From positions 28,036 to 92,035 of the forward strand of contig JAFJTR010000106.1 in NCBI GenBank assembly GCA_022559985.1: a stretch of 64,000 bases of DNA, in the 5' to 3' direction. Shown here one piece after another: positions 46,413 through 57,428 of this stretch. Position numbers and translations under genes: made by a program. Source of the stretch: Parastagonospora avenae f. sp. tritici 18332-5. Taxonomy: Eukaryota > Ascomycota > Dothideomycetes > Pleosporales > Phaeosphaeriaceae. The notes below the pieces were generated by a model. It was not told the origin of the DNA, searched no databases, and saw only the letters and a program-made list of their open reading frames with translations. The first letter of the stretch is position 1. Every line of letters begins with the position of its first letter.

Positions 46413-47261
46413 TCATTCAGAGTCCTCTTCTTCCCTCATAATCTCTTCGCATGCTTCCCTCAACCCTGTGACGCCTGCTACATCCTTCCACCTGGCAAGG
46501 ATCTTGCTGACTTGTTCCCATTCTTGCTCTGCTTCCTCGTCTTGGTCTTGATCGATCATCTCCTGGAGCCGACGCGGTGTGTCAAGAACCCATCTGACAG
46601 TGTCCCGCTGCCTTTGCTTCTGTGTCTCAGCCTCTTTCTCGAGGGTATCTTGATCCACTAGCACGCTGATGCCTAAACCCTCAGGCTTGGCTTGCTGGCT
46701 TTGCATCGAAGAAGACAGCGAGCTAGCAGTCTCAGCAATATGCGAGATTGCAGGTCCAAGAGTGTGCGTTGTGGGAGCCAGCGGGTCCATGTTCCCTCGC
46801 ATTCGTCGGATAGTGCTAGTCGCGGAAAGCAGCTTGGAGTAGTTGTCGTACACGAGTGACTTTCTGTCGCTGTCCAGATTGCGTATCTCTGAAACATCGT
46901 TAGCAAGCAGAGCTTGAGCATGAATGTTATACTCACGTGATACCAAGTCTGCCTCTACCTTTAGAACACCTTTAAGACCCTCTTTAGCGAGCAAGCTATT
47001 CACGAATCCTTCAGCATCGAAGTCAGCCGCATCCAGCTCCGTCAGAGTCTCGTCTTCTTCGGGGCCGAGTTCAGTCCGGGAAGACTCCTCGGATATCTTC
47101 GCATCGCCATCTTTTGGCGCGTTATTGAGGCCGTAGAACTCTCGGAGGGCTGCTCTGTTGCGGCGAGCCGGTGGCGGAGCCCTGGAGCTGTCGATGGAGT
47201 TGCGGGTAGACGATGCGCTGCGCACCGAGATGCTGGCCCTAGGAGAAGCTATAGTTGACAT
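46413..47261 (-). CDS. VPS51: VPS51, GARP tethering complex subunit
   Basis: Exons complement(46937-47261) and complement(46413-46888), 266 aa after splicing. VPS51 (Vps67) is a small coiled-coil subunit of the GARP complex that tethers endosome-derived vesicles at the Golgi. Family text: RRNRAALREFYGL near the N-terminus, FVNSLLAKEGLKGVLKVEAD, then IRNLDSDRKSLVYDNYSKLL, SATSTIRRMRGNMDPLAPT. A 48-nt intron (46889-46936; GTGAGT donor, TGCTAAC branch, TTTCAG acceptor) interrupts it and is a multiple of three without a stop, so an unspliced reading would insert 16 residues (EYNIHAQALLANDVSE) into the conserved coiled coil. Splicing gives LVSQIRNLDSDRK, the family spacing. The stop lies 10 bp from the stop of the convergent amidase. 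Confidence 0.9.
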   Translation of the reverse strand: MSTIASPRASISVRSASSTRNSIDSSRAPPPARRNRAALREFYGLNNAPKDGDAKISEESSRTELGPEEDETLTELDAADFDAEGFVNSLLAKEGLKGVLKVEADLVSREYNIHAQALLANDVSEIRNLDSDRKSLVYDNYSKLLSATSTIRRMRGNMDPLAPTTHTLGPAISHIAETASSLSSSMQSQQAKPEGLGISVLVDQDTLEKEAETQKQRQRDTVRWVLDTPRRLQEMIDQDQDEEAEQEWEQVSKILARWKDVAGVTGLREACEEIMREEEDSE

Positions 47262-47497
47262 GGCGCGAATGATGTGATGTTTTCCAGGAGATCACGGGGT
47301 TTCGGTGGAATATAGATCAAAGTCTTGCTGCGAGAGTGGGAGTGTTGTAGTGGTGAAGCTTGGGCCGAGGCCACTTTTCAGAAAGAGCTCCCCACGTCAT
47401 TTACGCGACGCGTCTCTCACAATATCTCTCCACCATTGCTCAGCCAACATTCGTGCGGGCGCTTGATTTACCAAACAAAAATTGGCTCATCTGCACA
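47262..47497. promoter_or_regulatory. Divergent VPS51/RMI1 promoter with ACGCGT box
   Basis: The start codons of VPS51 and RMI1 are 236 bp apart and divergent. ACGCGT (47408-47413) sits 85 bp upstream of the RMI1 start, next to a near copy ACGCGA (47403). ACGCGT is the MluI cell-cycle box bound by MBF at G1/S genes; RMI1 is a replication/repair gene, so a functional box is plausible. One hexamer match alone is weak evidence. Confidence 0.45.
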
Positions 47498-48187
47498 ATG
47501 GCAGCTAATCTAGCAGCTGAACTAACGCAGCACCTCAACGGGCGTCATCTCTATCCTACCACGGCTTGGTTGCAGAGCTTCCTCTCCACGACGCGTCCTA
47601 ATACGCCACTGCCTGCCATTAAGCAGACAGCCGGCTTTCGACTCCTTGCGACCGACATCACGACAACACTGAACCCTCCCGAGCATGCAGTGTTCCCCCC
47701 AGATATTCTGAGGGGTACCGTGCAGTCCCGCATCGTCCCAGGACCCGTGGTGTGTCAGTTGCTTGATGTTGAAGACATTGGCAACTCGCGATGGTCCCAG
47801 GTCGAAGCTATAGAGTCAAAAGAGCGTGGAGAAACAACAAAGGGAAGAGAAGTTGTAAGAGTGGTTGAGCAAGAGAATGACGATCCATCTGCGGCTGTCG
47901 CGCCGATCTACAGCAAAGGCCCTTTCAAGCTGCTACTCCAGGATCCGAAAGGCCTGAAGATGTACGCATACGATATCAGGGGTATCGACGGGCTTAACAC
48001 AAACACCGCTATGGGAACGAAGCTCGTGTTGCGGAACTTCGATGTCCGACGAGGCGTGGTCATGCTTGAACCGGGTAATGTGCAGATCCTTGGTGGCAAA
48101 CTTGAAGCACTCGACAAGGCTTGGAAGGAGGGTCGAAAGGAAAGACTTATGAAGTCTGCCAGGGCTGAGGGTGAGATTGCGGGGTAG
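47498..48187 (+). CDS. RMI1: RMI1, RecQ-mediated genome instability protein 1
   Basis: Single exon, 229 aa. RMI1 joins the RecQ helicase Sgs1 and Top3 and stimulates dissolution of double Holliday junctions. Evidence: N-terminal helical LAAELTQHLNGRHLYPTTAW, LQSFLSTTRPNTPLPAIKQT, then the OB-fold core (PVVCQLLDVEDIGNSRWSQV, GPFKLLLQDPKGLKMYAYDI, TKLVLRNFDVRRGVVMLEPG, NVQILGGKLEALDKAWKEGR), which matches the family in order and length. The ATG at 47498 is chosen because the protein begins at the conserved helix; a longer in-frame opening from 47360 reads through promoter sequence. Confidence 0.92.
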   Translation: MAANLAAELTQHLNGRHLYPTTAWLQSFLSTTRPNTPLPAIKQTAGFRLLATDITTTLNPPEHAVFPPDILRGTVQSRIVPGPVVCQLLDVEDIGNSRWSQVEAIESKERGETTKGREVVRVVEQENDDPSAAVAPIYSKGPFKLLLQDPKGLKMYAYDIRGIDGLNTNTAMGTKLVLRNFDVRRGVVMLEPGNVQILGGKLEALDKAWKEGRKERLMKSARAEGEIAG

Positions 48188-48457
48188 CTGGGTCGCCGTG
48201 GCTGCCTCAATGCACAATTGCCTATGTAGGCTGACAGCGAGTCCTCCCGGGTGCTCGCGGACTATCGCCGAGACACCTCTTTAATACTGCTCAACTACGA
48301 TCGACATCACATCTTGGAGCTAACCTCTTACACTGGTCTGAGGCGCAAGTCGTCATTGGAGCTAGCTACAACAACCGCACGCCTGAAAAGCTTCACCTCG
48401 CTTATCAACCATCGAAACACCTTCCAAGTGATACACTGGGGTCTAAGAGTTATCGCC

Positions 48458-50732
48458 ATGCTTTGTGATATGTGTATAGAAATGCTCGGTCGTTGCCAGG
48501 CCCCACAGGAGCACGACATAAAATTTGACCGGCAAGCTACCTCTAGGCAGGACAGGGAAGGTGGCAAGAATGATAATTTTGAGGGAAGAGAAAAGGCTAC
48601 TGAGACACCAGCCAAAGTGTTGATTGATGGAATCCTTGATACTGTAACTGTGACACGTGGTCATCATCGCAGTTCATCTTCACTTTATTTCTCCGTGGCC
48701 GCCGGCTGCCACATTTGCGAGCCGTTCTGGGTCCATTGCTGCACGCATGACCGGATCAAGAAACCCGATAATATCATCGCATCCGACGTCGTTGGCACTA
48801 TACACAATCGTATGAAGGACAAAGTAAGCAGCGAAGAGTTTCTCACTCACGCCATGATCACTGCCAAGAGCCCAAGCATGGACTCCACACTTTCTTTACG
48901 CTTCAACGAGGATTTGGTCGACTTCGAAGGTGGCGAGCATTTTTATTTGATGACGGGTACGTGCGCGCTACTCTATATGTGCTTTGCAGCTGATCCGCCC
49001 AGCAGAAGGATCATTGGAAGTTGAGGAAATCCCAACTAAATTGCGCTCCACGCATTCCACATCTTCACAACGCTCAATTCTGACAGCGTCCCGTTGGTTG
49101 AGCAATTGCCTTGAATACCATGACGCATGCAACAGAGATGTGTCCACATTGTGGTACCCAACCCGTCTGCTGTTTCTTGGGGAGGATAAAATCCCTGAGG
49201 ACACTATTCATCTCATTCAGACAGCAGACCAAATCCCAAATGGGCCTTACATTACGCTCAGCCACCGTTGGGGAGGGTCATTTATCTTGCAACTGTCACG
49301 ATCATCGCTCTCCTCGTTCTGTGCTGGCATTGCCATTGTGGACCTACCGAAGACATTTCGAGAGGCAGTCTGTGTGACAAGAAGCCTGGGCATACGCTAT
49401 CTATGGATAGACTCACTGTGTATCATGCAAGACAAGAACGATCTCGCTGATTGGTATCGCGAGTCAGCATTGATGGACAAGGTTTATATGCACGCGATGT
49501 GTAACATTTCTGCCACGGATGCTGAAGATTGCTCCCAAGGGTTATTCCGTAACTGCGATCCACACCACATAAACAATGTGAGCGTGTCCCTCTGTCTACA
49601 GGACATGCACATTGATCAGGATTATGTTAATTGCCAGTTGGTCGACACGGGCTTACATGATCGACATGTGTCCCGCAGTGCAATAGGCCAGCATGGTTGG
49701 GTTCTGCAAGAAAGAATTCTTGCGCCGCGCATTCTTCACTTTACTTCGCGTCAACTTATCTGGGAATGTAGAAGCCACGAAGCTTGCGAGAGATATCCTT
49801 CTGGTCACCCAGATGGATTCAAGGGAGCGCATTTCAAGTACGATCACGACTATGCCAGAGACATAGTTAGTTCCTTGACGCTCGCTGGACCAAAGGCCCC
49901 CGATTTCGGATTTGGCCGTGATCGATGGCTCGATCTTGTTTCACGGTATACATCAATGTCTCTGGCGAACCCCAGCGACAAACTGGTTGCACTCTCCGAT
50001 ATCTCCAAAATACGGGCAGCACGTACTCAGGACGATTACATCGCTGGCATGTGGCGAAAGAACATATTACACCATCTTTTATGGTCCATGCGGAGGAATA
50101 TCGCCATCGGTGACCAGGACATTCAAAACCGCTACACGACTTACCGCGCTCCAACTTGGTCATGGGCGTCGACAGATAGTCCTGTTCAAACGCTTCCACG
50201 AATGTTTCTTGACACATGTCTCTACTGGGTGGAGGACCTTCATCTTACTTATGCAACTGGAGATTCAACCGGACCCGTTACTAGTGGATGGATCGAATTG
50301 CGCGGTCAACTAAAGCATACGCAGCTTATATGGCACGAAGGCGGCGGGAACAGCAATTACTTAGACGAGCCTTGCTGGCACATGACAGTCAACGACGAGA
50401 GCAATCTAAGGTATTCATGGATCAGCCTAGACAACCCGCCAGTAACTATAAAAGCTTTTGATGACGACAATGCAAACGGAAGACTGTTTTACATGCCAAC
50501 TGCCAAAATCGGTACTGTGTTTAACACAGATGCAGGCATGTCATTGCTGTTCCGCGTCGTTGACGGGCATCTTGGGGTTTTCAAGAGACTTGGGTGCGGC
50601 TATTGGAATGGGATTGGAGGTGAGCCATTGCAGTATACGAACGCTATCCTTGCGGACCTCGATGAAGAGGCAAAGCGTAGTCTTCCCTGCGTACGCTACG
50701 AAGATGGATTGCACACGATTCGCGTCATTTAG
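48458..50732 (+). CDS. HET-domain protein, two exons
   Basis: Exons 48458-48956 and 49003-50732, 742 aa. The 46-nt intron (GTACGT donor, CTGAT branch, CCCAG acceptor) joins FYLMTA to EGSLEVEE in frame; the nearer AG at 48989 would break the frame. The start MLCDMCIEMLGRCQ matches the cysteine-containing N-terminus of this HET subfamily, and GCHICEPFW follows. HET domain: YITLSHRWGG near residue 250 and RYLWIDSLCIMQDK near 300, then ALMDKVYMHAMCNISATDA, GWVLQERILAPRILHF, and C-terminal APTWSWASTD. Function inferred from the family: incompatibility-related cell death. No stop or frameshift is visible, so it may be active, in contrast to the APH-like pseudogene just downstream. Confidence 0.9.
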
Positions 50733-51557
50733 ATCGGCTCCAGACTGCAGATACCTCTCTCTCGCTAAGTAGGGAGTGATATCAAGATGGAAGCAAAGAG
50801 ACGGGTTCTGGCATCCAGTTCAGCCACACCTACATCCTCGCCGATCCACCGTGCCACACTCACATTCCTAACATGACCACAGCACACCACTTCCTCTCAC
50901 CTAAGTGCTCTTCACTTGTCAATCTACTTTCTCATCCCCAAGAGTCGCGTCAAGCACTCAGTAACGGCACCGAGACGAGACGAACTTTTCACAAGACTCT
51001 AATCTCTTGACGGGGTGTATTGGCCCGCTCTGGGCGTTTCCCATAGCGGCCTTAATATTTCTTGTGGTGATAGAGCATTAGAACTGTAGGGTACGCAAGG
51101 GAGAAGAAGGCTTACATAACTCGTGGGAGAGGACGTTGGCCACCCCAGCTACCCAGCCATCCAAACCCCACCAAAAATCACGAAAAAAGTCACTTCCATA
51201 TCGGAAACCCTAGCTCTGGCGGTAATGCGTGCTGCGATTGTGATGCTGACAGTAATACGTGTGATTGTTAAGCTGGCTGTAACGCGTGAGATTGTGATGC
51301 CGAAGAGTGGGCGACGCGCCGCAACATGCTCACGAGCGGCGCAGCTAACGTTAGCGCGTCGACATAATATCCCTAGTCTACTGGCATACCACGTCCCCAA
51401 CCTTCAAAACGCAATATCAGCCGTTTCCTTGACCACTGCCACACTTGATTGAGCGATCTAGGGCACTCGTCGCTTCAAGGGCGAACGCAATTGCTCTCGC
51501 TCCCGATCCGCTAGCTTCAGATATACCAGCCCGTACGATTTATACACTTCCGACACG
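50733..51557. other. Intergenic, no intact gene
   Basis: Lies between the HET gene and the APH pseudogene. Contains a short diverged tandem repeat (51222-51305). The start of the decayed APH gene may reach into the end of this stretch but is not recognisable. Confidence 0.4.
51222..51305. repeat. Three diverged tandem copies of a 27-30 bp unit
   Basis: Units at 51222-51251, 51252-51278 and 51279-51305 share the pattern GTAAYRCGTG, then GATTGT and ATGC/AGCTGGC. They are imperfect; the differences are mostly transitions. No coding meaning is evident. Confidence 0.55.
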
Positions 51558-52888
51558 ACTTTATATGACGAGCTGGCCGAGAAACTTGGGGTTGACAAGT
51601 GGGATGAGTGGAAAGCAAAGGTGCTCGATGCAAAAGAATAAATCGCCGCTTTCGTTGCGAGTCGTCGGCCGGGTCGTGGAGCTGAAGTCCTTGATTGGTT
51701 CCAGGGCTCTTTCAACTTCTGCCTGCAGATAATGTACAACGATGGGACTCCGGATGTTATTATACGATTTCCAGGCCCTGGGCACACTACATTTCGAGAC
51801 GAGAAGATTTGAAACGAGGTTCAGGTCGTCCAATTCCTTCACGAATCTACATCCATACCAGTACCGCGTCTGTTCAGCTGAGGTCTCACTGAAGATAGCC
51901 CGCAGCACCTGGGACCATTCATGATTTCAGAGTTCGTGGAAGGTGTTCTTCTTTCTGATGTTCTCACGGACCCTGCTGATCGTAAGCGCCTCCACTTGAA
52001 CCCCGACATTGACAGGAATATATTGGACAACGTGTACACTCAAATCGCCGACATTATGCTGGAACTTTACAATGTCGACTTCGATCGGATCGGGGCCATC
52101 TCAAAGGACACTTCTTCAGGGTCTTTGTCTGTGACAGAGCGGCCCCTAACATATACTATAAACGAGCTGGCTACTACGGCTTTTTTCCTGTAGAGGACTT
52201 TCCTTCAACGACCTTTTCATCTACGAGCGATTACTTCCAGTACCTGATGACGAAGCACAAAACACACCTTTGGAACTAGCGCAATATATGTGGTAGTCCA
52301 ACAAAAGCTCGGGATCGATGTATATCTTGTCTTCTTTACGCAAAGTCATCCGATGAGCATTGTGTCAACGATCGTGGCCCTTTCAAACTCTTTTGCGACG
52401 ACTTCAGGCCTCAAAATATACTGGTGGATCCGGAGACTCTCCGCATCAAGACTTTGATTGATCTTGAATTCACAAACGCCATGCCTCGTCAATTCGCTTC
52501 CGATGCGCCTTGGTGGTTACTGCTGGTCGGACCTGACTCATATCTTCTCCGAGATCGTACCCTTGAAGAGTTTGTAGAGGCTTACGAGCCTCGCTTAGAG
52601 CACTTCTTGCAGGTTATGGAACGTGCGGAGGGGACAAGGGATGGTGCAGATGACACACAGCCTCTTTCAAAGCTGATGAGAGAGTCGTGGGATACAAAGT
52701 GTTTCTGGTTTAATTACGCAGCCCGGAAGCCTTTCGATGTCGAAGTCTTCTTTGACTAGTATTTGAATGAGAGCAACGCAGGCATTGGGTCGTTGGATGA
52801 AGATGCGCGTGAAGGACTAGAGCCCTTCGTGGCGATGAAGATGAAGCAACTGCGGGCATACGACGACCAATGCTCGAAAGCTCTTTAA
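51558..52888 (+). pseudogene. APH-type phosphotransferase pseudogene, decayed
   Basis: Text of a fungal aminoglycoside-phosphotransferase-like (protein-kinase fold) enzyme is spread over two frames. Frame one runs LYDELAEKLGVDKWDEWKAK, GSFNFCLQIMYNDGTPDVII, RFPGPGHTTFRDEKI, LGPFMISEFVEGVLLSDVLT and is broken by stops at 51639, 51810 and 51879. A one-base loss near 52178 moves the text to another frame (GFFPVEDFPSTTFSSTSDYF), with further stops at 52277 and 52757. The catalytic and metal motifs remain readable: LFCDDFRPQNILVD and TLIDLEF, then PWWLLLVGPDSYLL and the C-terminal DAREGLEPFVAMKMKQLRAY. At least five stops and one frameshift make it non-functional. The substrate of the ancestor is unknown. 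Confidence 0.88.
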
Positions 52889-55800
52889 AAATATCAAACT
52901 GTATGACGTGTCAAATCTCCTGTTGTGTCGAGTCAGAAGGATAAAGTGTTGCAGCAAATGAACTACCAAAGTCGTGCCAGTTCTGGAGTATTTCTGTGCA
53001 TTGGTGTATATAACCTAACTTTGTCCCCTATAATAAATTCACAGGAGGTTCCATATAGCAAAAGGTAGACATATATGGCCATGCCGCTCAAAGATCGGAG
53101 CTTGGCCTGATGAAAAACATCGAGCTCAGCTCTCTGGTTCTTCGCCTTCATGGTCTACGAATGCCGTCGTGCGCCACGTCGCGCAAGATGTACTTCACAA
53201 ACAGTCTCTGGGGATGGAATTTTAAGTAGAAAAACACTATCGTATTCTAGCATAGTTCCCAGGTCGTCTCAAGTCTCCGCGATTTTATCGACTCGACACA
53301 CAAGCATAGACTGGTTATACGCGCCCTGTTCAGCTTCAAAACAAACGACGTCCGACTACCGTAACCTGCAGCTAATAACCCTTAAGCAGTACCTCTACAA
53401 CTGGTTGATGGGACAGGAGAACTTGTATTCAACGTCCTATAGTCGTATGTGGAAGAACAAGTTGCATGCTGTGCTTATGTACCAAGAAGTTGCAGGGTGT
53501 GCGATATGTGAACCAGCGAGTGAATATCGGAAATGCCCGACAGCGTAAACACGTCAACACGAAGCCAATGACAACTTTGTATCTTCCAAGATAAGATTTT
53601 GCGAATTTTTGTCTCTTCAAATCAAGAAACAATGCCTGCCTCTCCGTGATGACGAGCTAATGCGCATACTTCTTCCTTACCGCCAACTACACAGGTTCAG
53701 AATCTCCACCACACGTCGTACGCGACAAAGAGCTTTAGGCATCATGCTGGGACGGTGCCGTGCTTAAACACTGAATTGCGACCGCATATGCTGTGCGACG
53801 TCGCGTGGATAGAAGCGCCCGCCATGCCCAGGTGGTGGCGAAGGAAGCCACGGTGCAAGAATCGCAAGCAGCGAGTACCTACCGTATCGTCGCGAGCCGA
53901 CTGCACAGTTGGCAATTTGCAACTCGAGTTACGTGAAGATACCTGGAGCTCTACCATAGGCATGCCTTGTCGTGTTGTCCAGCAAAAGGCTTCGTCAAAT
54001 CTTCTCCCACTCAACTCTACATTCGACTACGGACACGGTTTCCATGGGGAACCGACCCTTCATCTCAATATCCCGTGCCAGCCTCGTTCCCTGTTCCAAA
54101 AGCCCTGCCCAGACACACCTTCCCATGCGGGCCTCCCCATCCGCAAACCATCGTGGCCGCTAATGCACTCGATCGACTCGATCTTTGAAGCGCACTGCCC
54201 GTGTAAGATCCCAGAGACCCAAGTGGGTGGCTTAACCTCGGTACCAGTGTGTGATTGGCTAGGAGGCAGCGTCCGATCCTACGATCCGAACGATTTCGGT
54301 AGCCTGTGCACTTTACCCCTTCTTGTTTTTGCTGGGTGGGCAAGTAATTTCAGCCCTGCTTTTCGGGCTTTGTTGCTGCGTGGGTAAAAAGGAAAGAAGG
54401 GTCTTGTTGGTTTCGAGTTGGAGGGAGAGGGACCTGCCGAGGCACCTTCCTGATTCGGAAATTCGGGCGATGAGGATAAGCAAGGCTGAGGTTTGACACA
54501 GAGGGGAAACGATATTGTGATTACTCATCGCATGTTTGGAGCTTTGACGGCGGTGTACTGATTCACAAAACGAGTGTGCTGCAATGTAAGGCATCCGCGC
54601 ACCTATCACCTAAGTCGGTATATGCGGGCAGGCTTTCGCGACAACACATGGGCTCTTCCAGATGACTGCTGCGGCAACCTGGTCGTCCACGAAGGCACAC
54701 AGCCCCACGAGCTCGCTTCCGGGCAAAATTGGCCGGAGGAGCTGCAGGGCTGACGGACTGCAACACCTGCAGCTCAACATCTGAGGGGTGGTAAAGGCTA
54801 TGGAAAACTTCCGCTACTATCACGGTTTAGAATCCCCATCAAATGAGATGGCACCGCATGTGCGGGATGTATGTTCCACACACGTGACTCCGCGGAAGGC
54901 TGGCGACAACGTGTAGGCTGAAGCTAACGGAAAATCACAGACCGTTGCGATAGTTTCCGGTGGCAGATGTGTTTGCGCCGCGTCATTCCTCCACAACTGT
55001 GGTGCAAAGCGTGGTTTTGGGCGGTGGTCTAAGCGGAAAGGAAATGTGCAAGGCTACATTCCAAATCGCGCATGTAGAGTGACTAGATGTGGAGATTGTC
55101 CTCAGATTTCAGGCGTTGTGGAATACTGAACAAGCAAGCGGACGCGAAATTACCAAGTGATTATCAGGTGGAGGATTTCGGCTCATGCTCCAGACCGTCT
55201 TCCAAGCGTGGAAGTGGTGTCGGGTAAGATGGCCTGTAGGAAGCGAGGAGACAGCATACTGCGCCAATGGAACGGCATGGTAAGACCTGTTGAAGGTCCT
55301 GTTCGTCCAGCAGGGAGCACCTCATCTGGCGTGGTCGAGTATCACAAGCCAGTAAGCCAGTGCCGTAGATTCATCTCGATACACCAATCTGGTGTCAGAG
55401 GTTGACAACGTTTGTAAGCCCAGTGATCTGGCAGCGAACGCGGCTCACAGACAATGGGGTGCACACTGCCGAGAAATCGTGCCGAAACATGACGTACGTA
55501 GTTCCTTGTCGAGCGCAGCGAAATAATAGTTCGCATGACAAAGAAGGTTTCCGGCAACTCCAGCTCCGTATCTCTAAGCGCACTATTGTTGCAGAGAAAT
55601 TGTGCTGCTACACTGTAGCAGCGATATTCGGGTTAGACAGCTCGTGGCTTTCCCGCCGTTGTCCCTGATGCCACAGTGACACAGGAACAACGCATGCAGC
55701 GTCCTCGGAGGTGACTTCGGCGACATGGTTCAATATTAAGGGTTCTCTAGCGATCTGCATGGCGATATCGTATTCTCCTGAGCGGCAGGCGGCTTGTTGC

Positions 55801-57428
55801 AGAGCTTGGAGCTTGGGTTAGAGAAGTACGATCAGATCGCGCTAGCCCGATATAGTTTCAGCAAGATACGCGAGGTCAGACCCCCTGTCAGTGAAAGCAT
55901 GCGTATCGTGCAGTTTCGCATGCCCTTGAGCGCGTGGCAACAACGACAAAACCCCCCTAGCTGCTGTGTCGCGAGCTGTTGTGCTCGGATAATGTTCTCG
56001 AAATCGTTACCAGGGTCGCATTCTGCCAGAAACCAATGTTGTTCATTGCCCAGGTGCGAAGTTGTTGCGACATAATGGCAAGCGCCGTGACAGATCGATC
56101 GCTGTGCCTGCAGCGTCTCCAAGTGATGGAGCTTGCAATTTGAAGTGGAAATACTAATCATGGTGAACTGCCAGTACCTCAAACTACTCCTGGCGGCCTG
56201 TACTCCGCATCGGTACGTACCTTGGACGCTGTTAGGTCGCGGTAGCGGATCATCCTGTCCAGAGCTGCCTCATCAGTAAGCTTGCCCGAGTGGCGGGTTG
56301 CTTATCCCCGTTGCTCCAGGTTACTGGCCATGATGTGAACGTACTCCTAGATGCACTCCTACATGGGTGTCCAATCCCTTTCAGCCACGCGGTTCGTTTA
56401 TCGCCGGCTCCTAGCGTGGCTCACTGCCCACACACATGTCTCGGCCAATATATCTTGGAGGTGGTGTTGCTCAGAAACGCCCAGGCATCATACCGTCTTT
56501 GGCCTGGCGGAAAGCTAGCAATTTCGATCAGCGACCTCTCCACACTTATCGGCGACCCGCAACAATGAGCCCAAGCTCCCAGGCTCTGTGCAGCGGAGGC
56601 GGCGCCGTAGTCTTTGAGCACCAGTGGGTCGTTCACTGCTGTGATGCCGCTGACGGCGGGCAGATGTCCTTTGTTATGGCGGTTGCTCGCAGTGTTGGGT
56701 GCGCTGACTGCGATCGTGGGGGGCATCTGTCGTTCGGGTATCCCAAAGCTGTCTGCTGCATAGTTCTCGTTCCCACCCTTGCCATTAGAGCACTTCAGTC
56801 CGATCTTCAGTCCCTTCGCAATATCCAGCCATCGCACGCTCAGCTTCTCGGACCAAGGCGCCACGGATACTATTCGGGCCTACAGCCGCCGCCAATCGAC
56901 CTTTGTGCGCATCGAAAGGGCCTTCAAGCGCCGTTCGATCGCTCTATCCCAGTCACAGCGCCCACATCTGCAACGAGGCGCTGTCTCCCTTAGGCATGCG
57001 GCATCAAACTGTTTCGACGTCACTCGGTCGCTAATCTGAATCTGGCGAAGGCTTCTCGTGGTGAGCCCCCCCTGCCATCCTGGCCGTCCTGCGCGTCTGT
57101 CCTCGGAGTAGCTCCGCGTCGCTCTCGGCCCATCTGAAAGCCCTGCTCCGCCCTGCACCTCTTCCCGCCCATGTGGACTCGCCACTCTTCCCCTCTTCTA
57201 CTTGGAGCGCCCACCTTCCCTGAACTTGAATTCTCCATCCTTCATCGACTTTTCATTGTAATTGTCGTAGTCTACTGTCGTTGCTAGACGACTAGACCTG
57301 CTTAACAGCAACAAACACGTGTCGCACCCTTCCGTCCCATTGATTCGCTGCTATCTTATCTTATCGCCACCCGCACTGAACCGAACCTGCCACATTGAAT
57401 TCCGCCGATTCCCGGTACTACTTTCACC
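52889..57428. other. 4.5-kb gene-poor region
   Basis: No frame here has a recognisable domain or a splice partner. The longest are 53755-54387 (+, 210 codons) and 56436-56993 (+, 185 codons), both of Pro/Arg/Cys-rich composition without family features. I saw no terminal repeats, reverse transcriptase or transposase text. The last ~400 bp are C/T-rich and probably hold the promoter and leader of the gene at 57429. Confidence 0.45.
57352..57366. promoter_or_regulatory. Overlapping GATA-factor sites
   Basis: TATCTTATCTTATCG is, on the minus strand, CGATAAGATAAGATA: overlapping HGATAR cores about 65 bp upstream of the start at 57429. GATA factors regulate nitrogen, iron and light responses in fungi. 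Binding here is inference. Confidence 0.3.

Noticed and set aside
48957..48989. 33-nt intron using the first AG in the second HET gene
   Set aside because: Too short and breaks the frame; the next AG (49002) restores both frame and family text.
53755..54387. 210-codon frame in the gene-poor region
   Set aside because: Longest frame there, but composition (Pro, Cys, Arg, Trp) is erratic, with no domain, signal or intron support.
56281..56330. tRNA-like stretch (GCCCGAGTGGCGGG)
   Set aside because: Superficial resemblance to an A-box; no matching B-box or cloverleaf could be drawn.
56421..56993. Overlapping long frames on both strands
   Set aside because: Neither strand shows recognised family text; coincident openings on both strands suggest chance.
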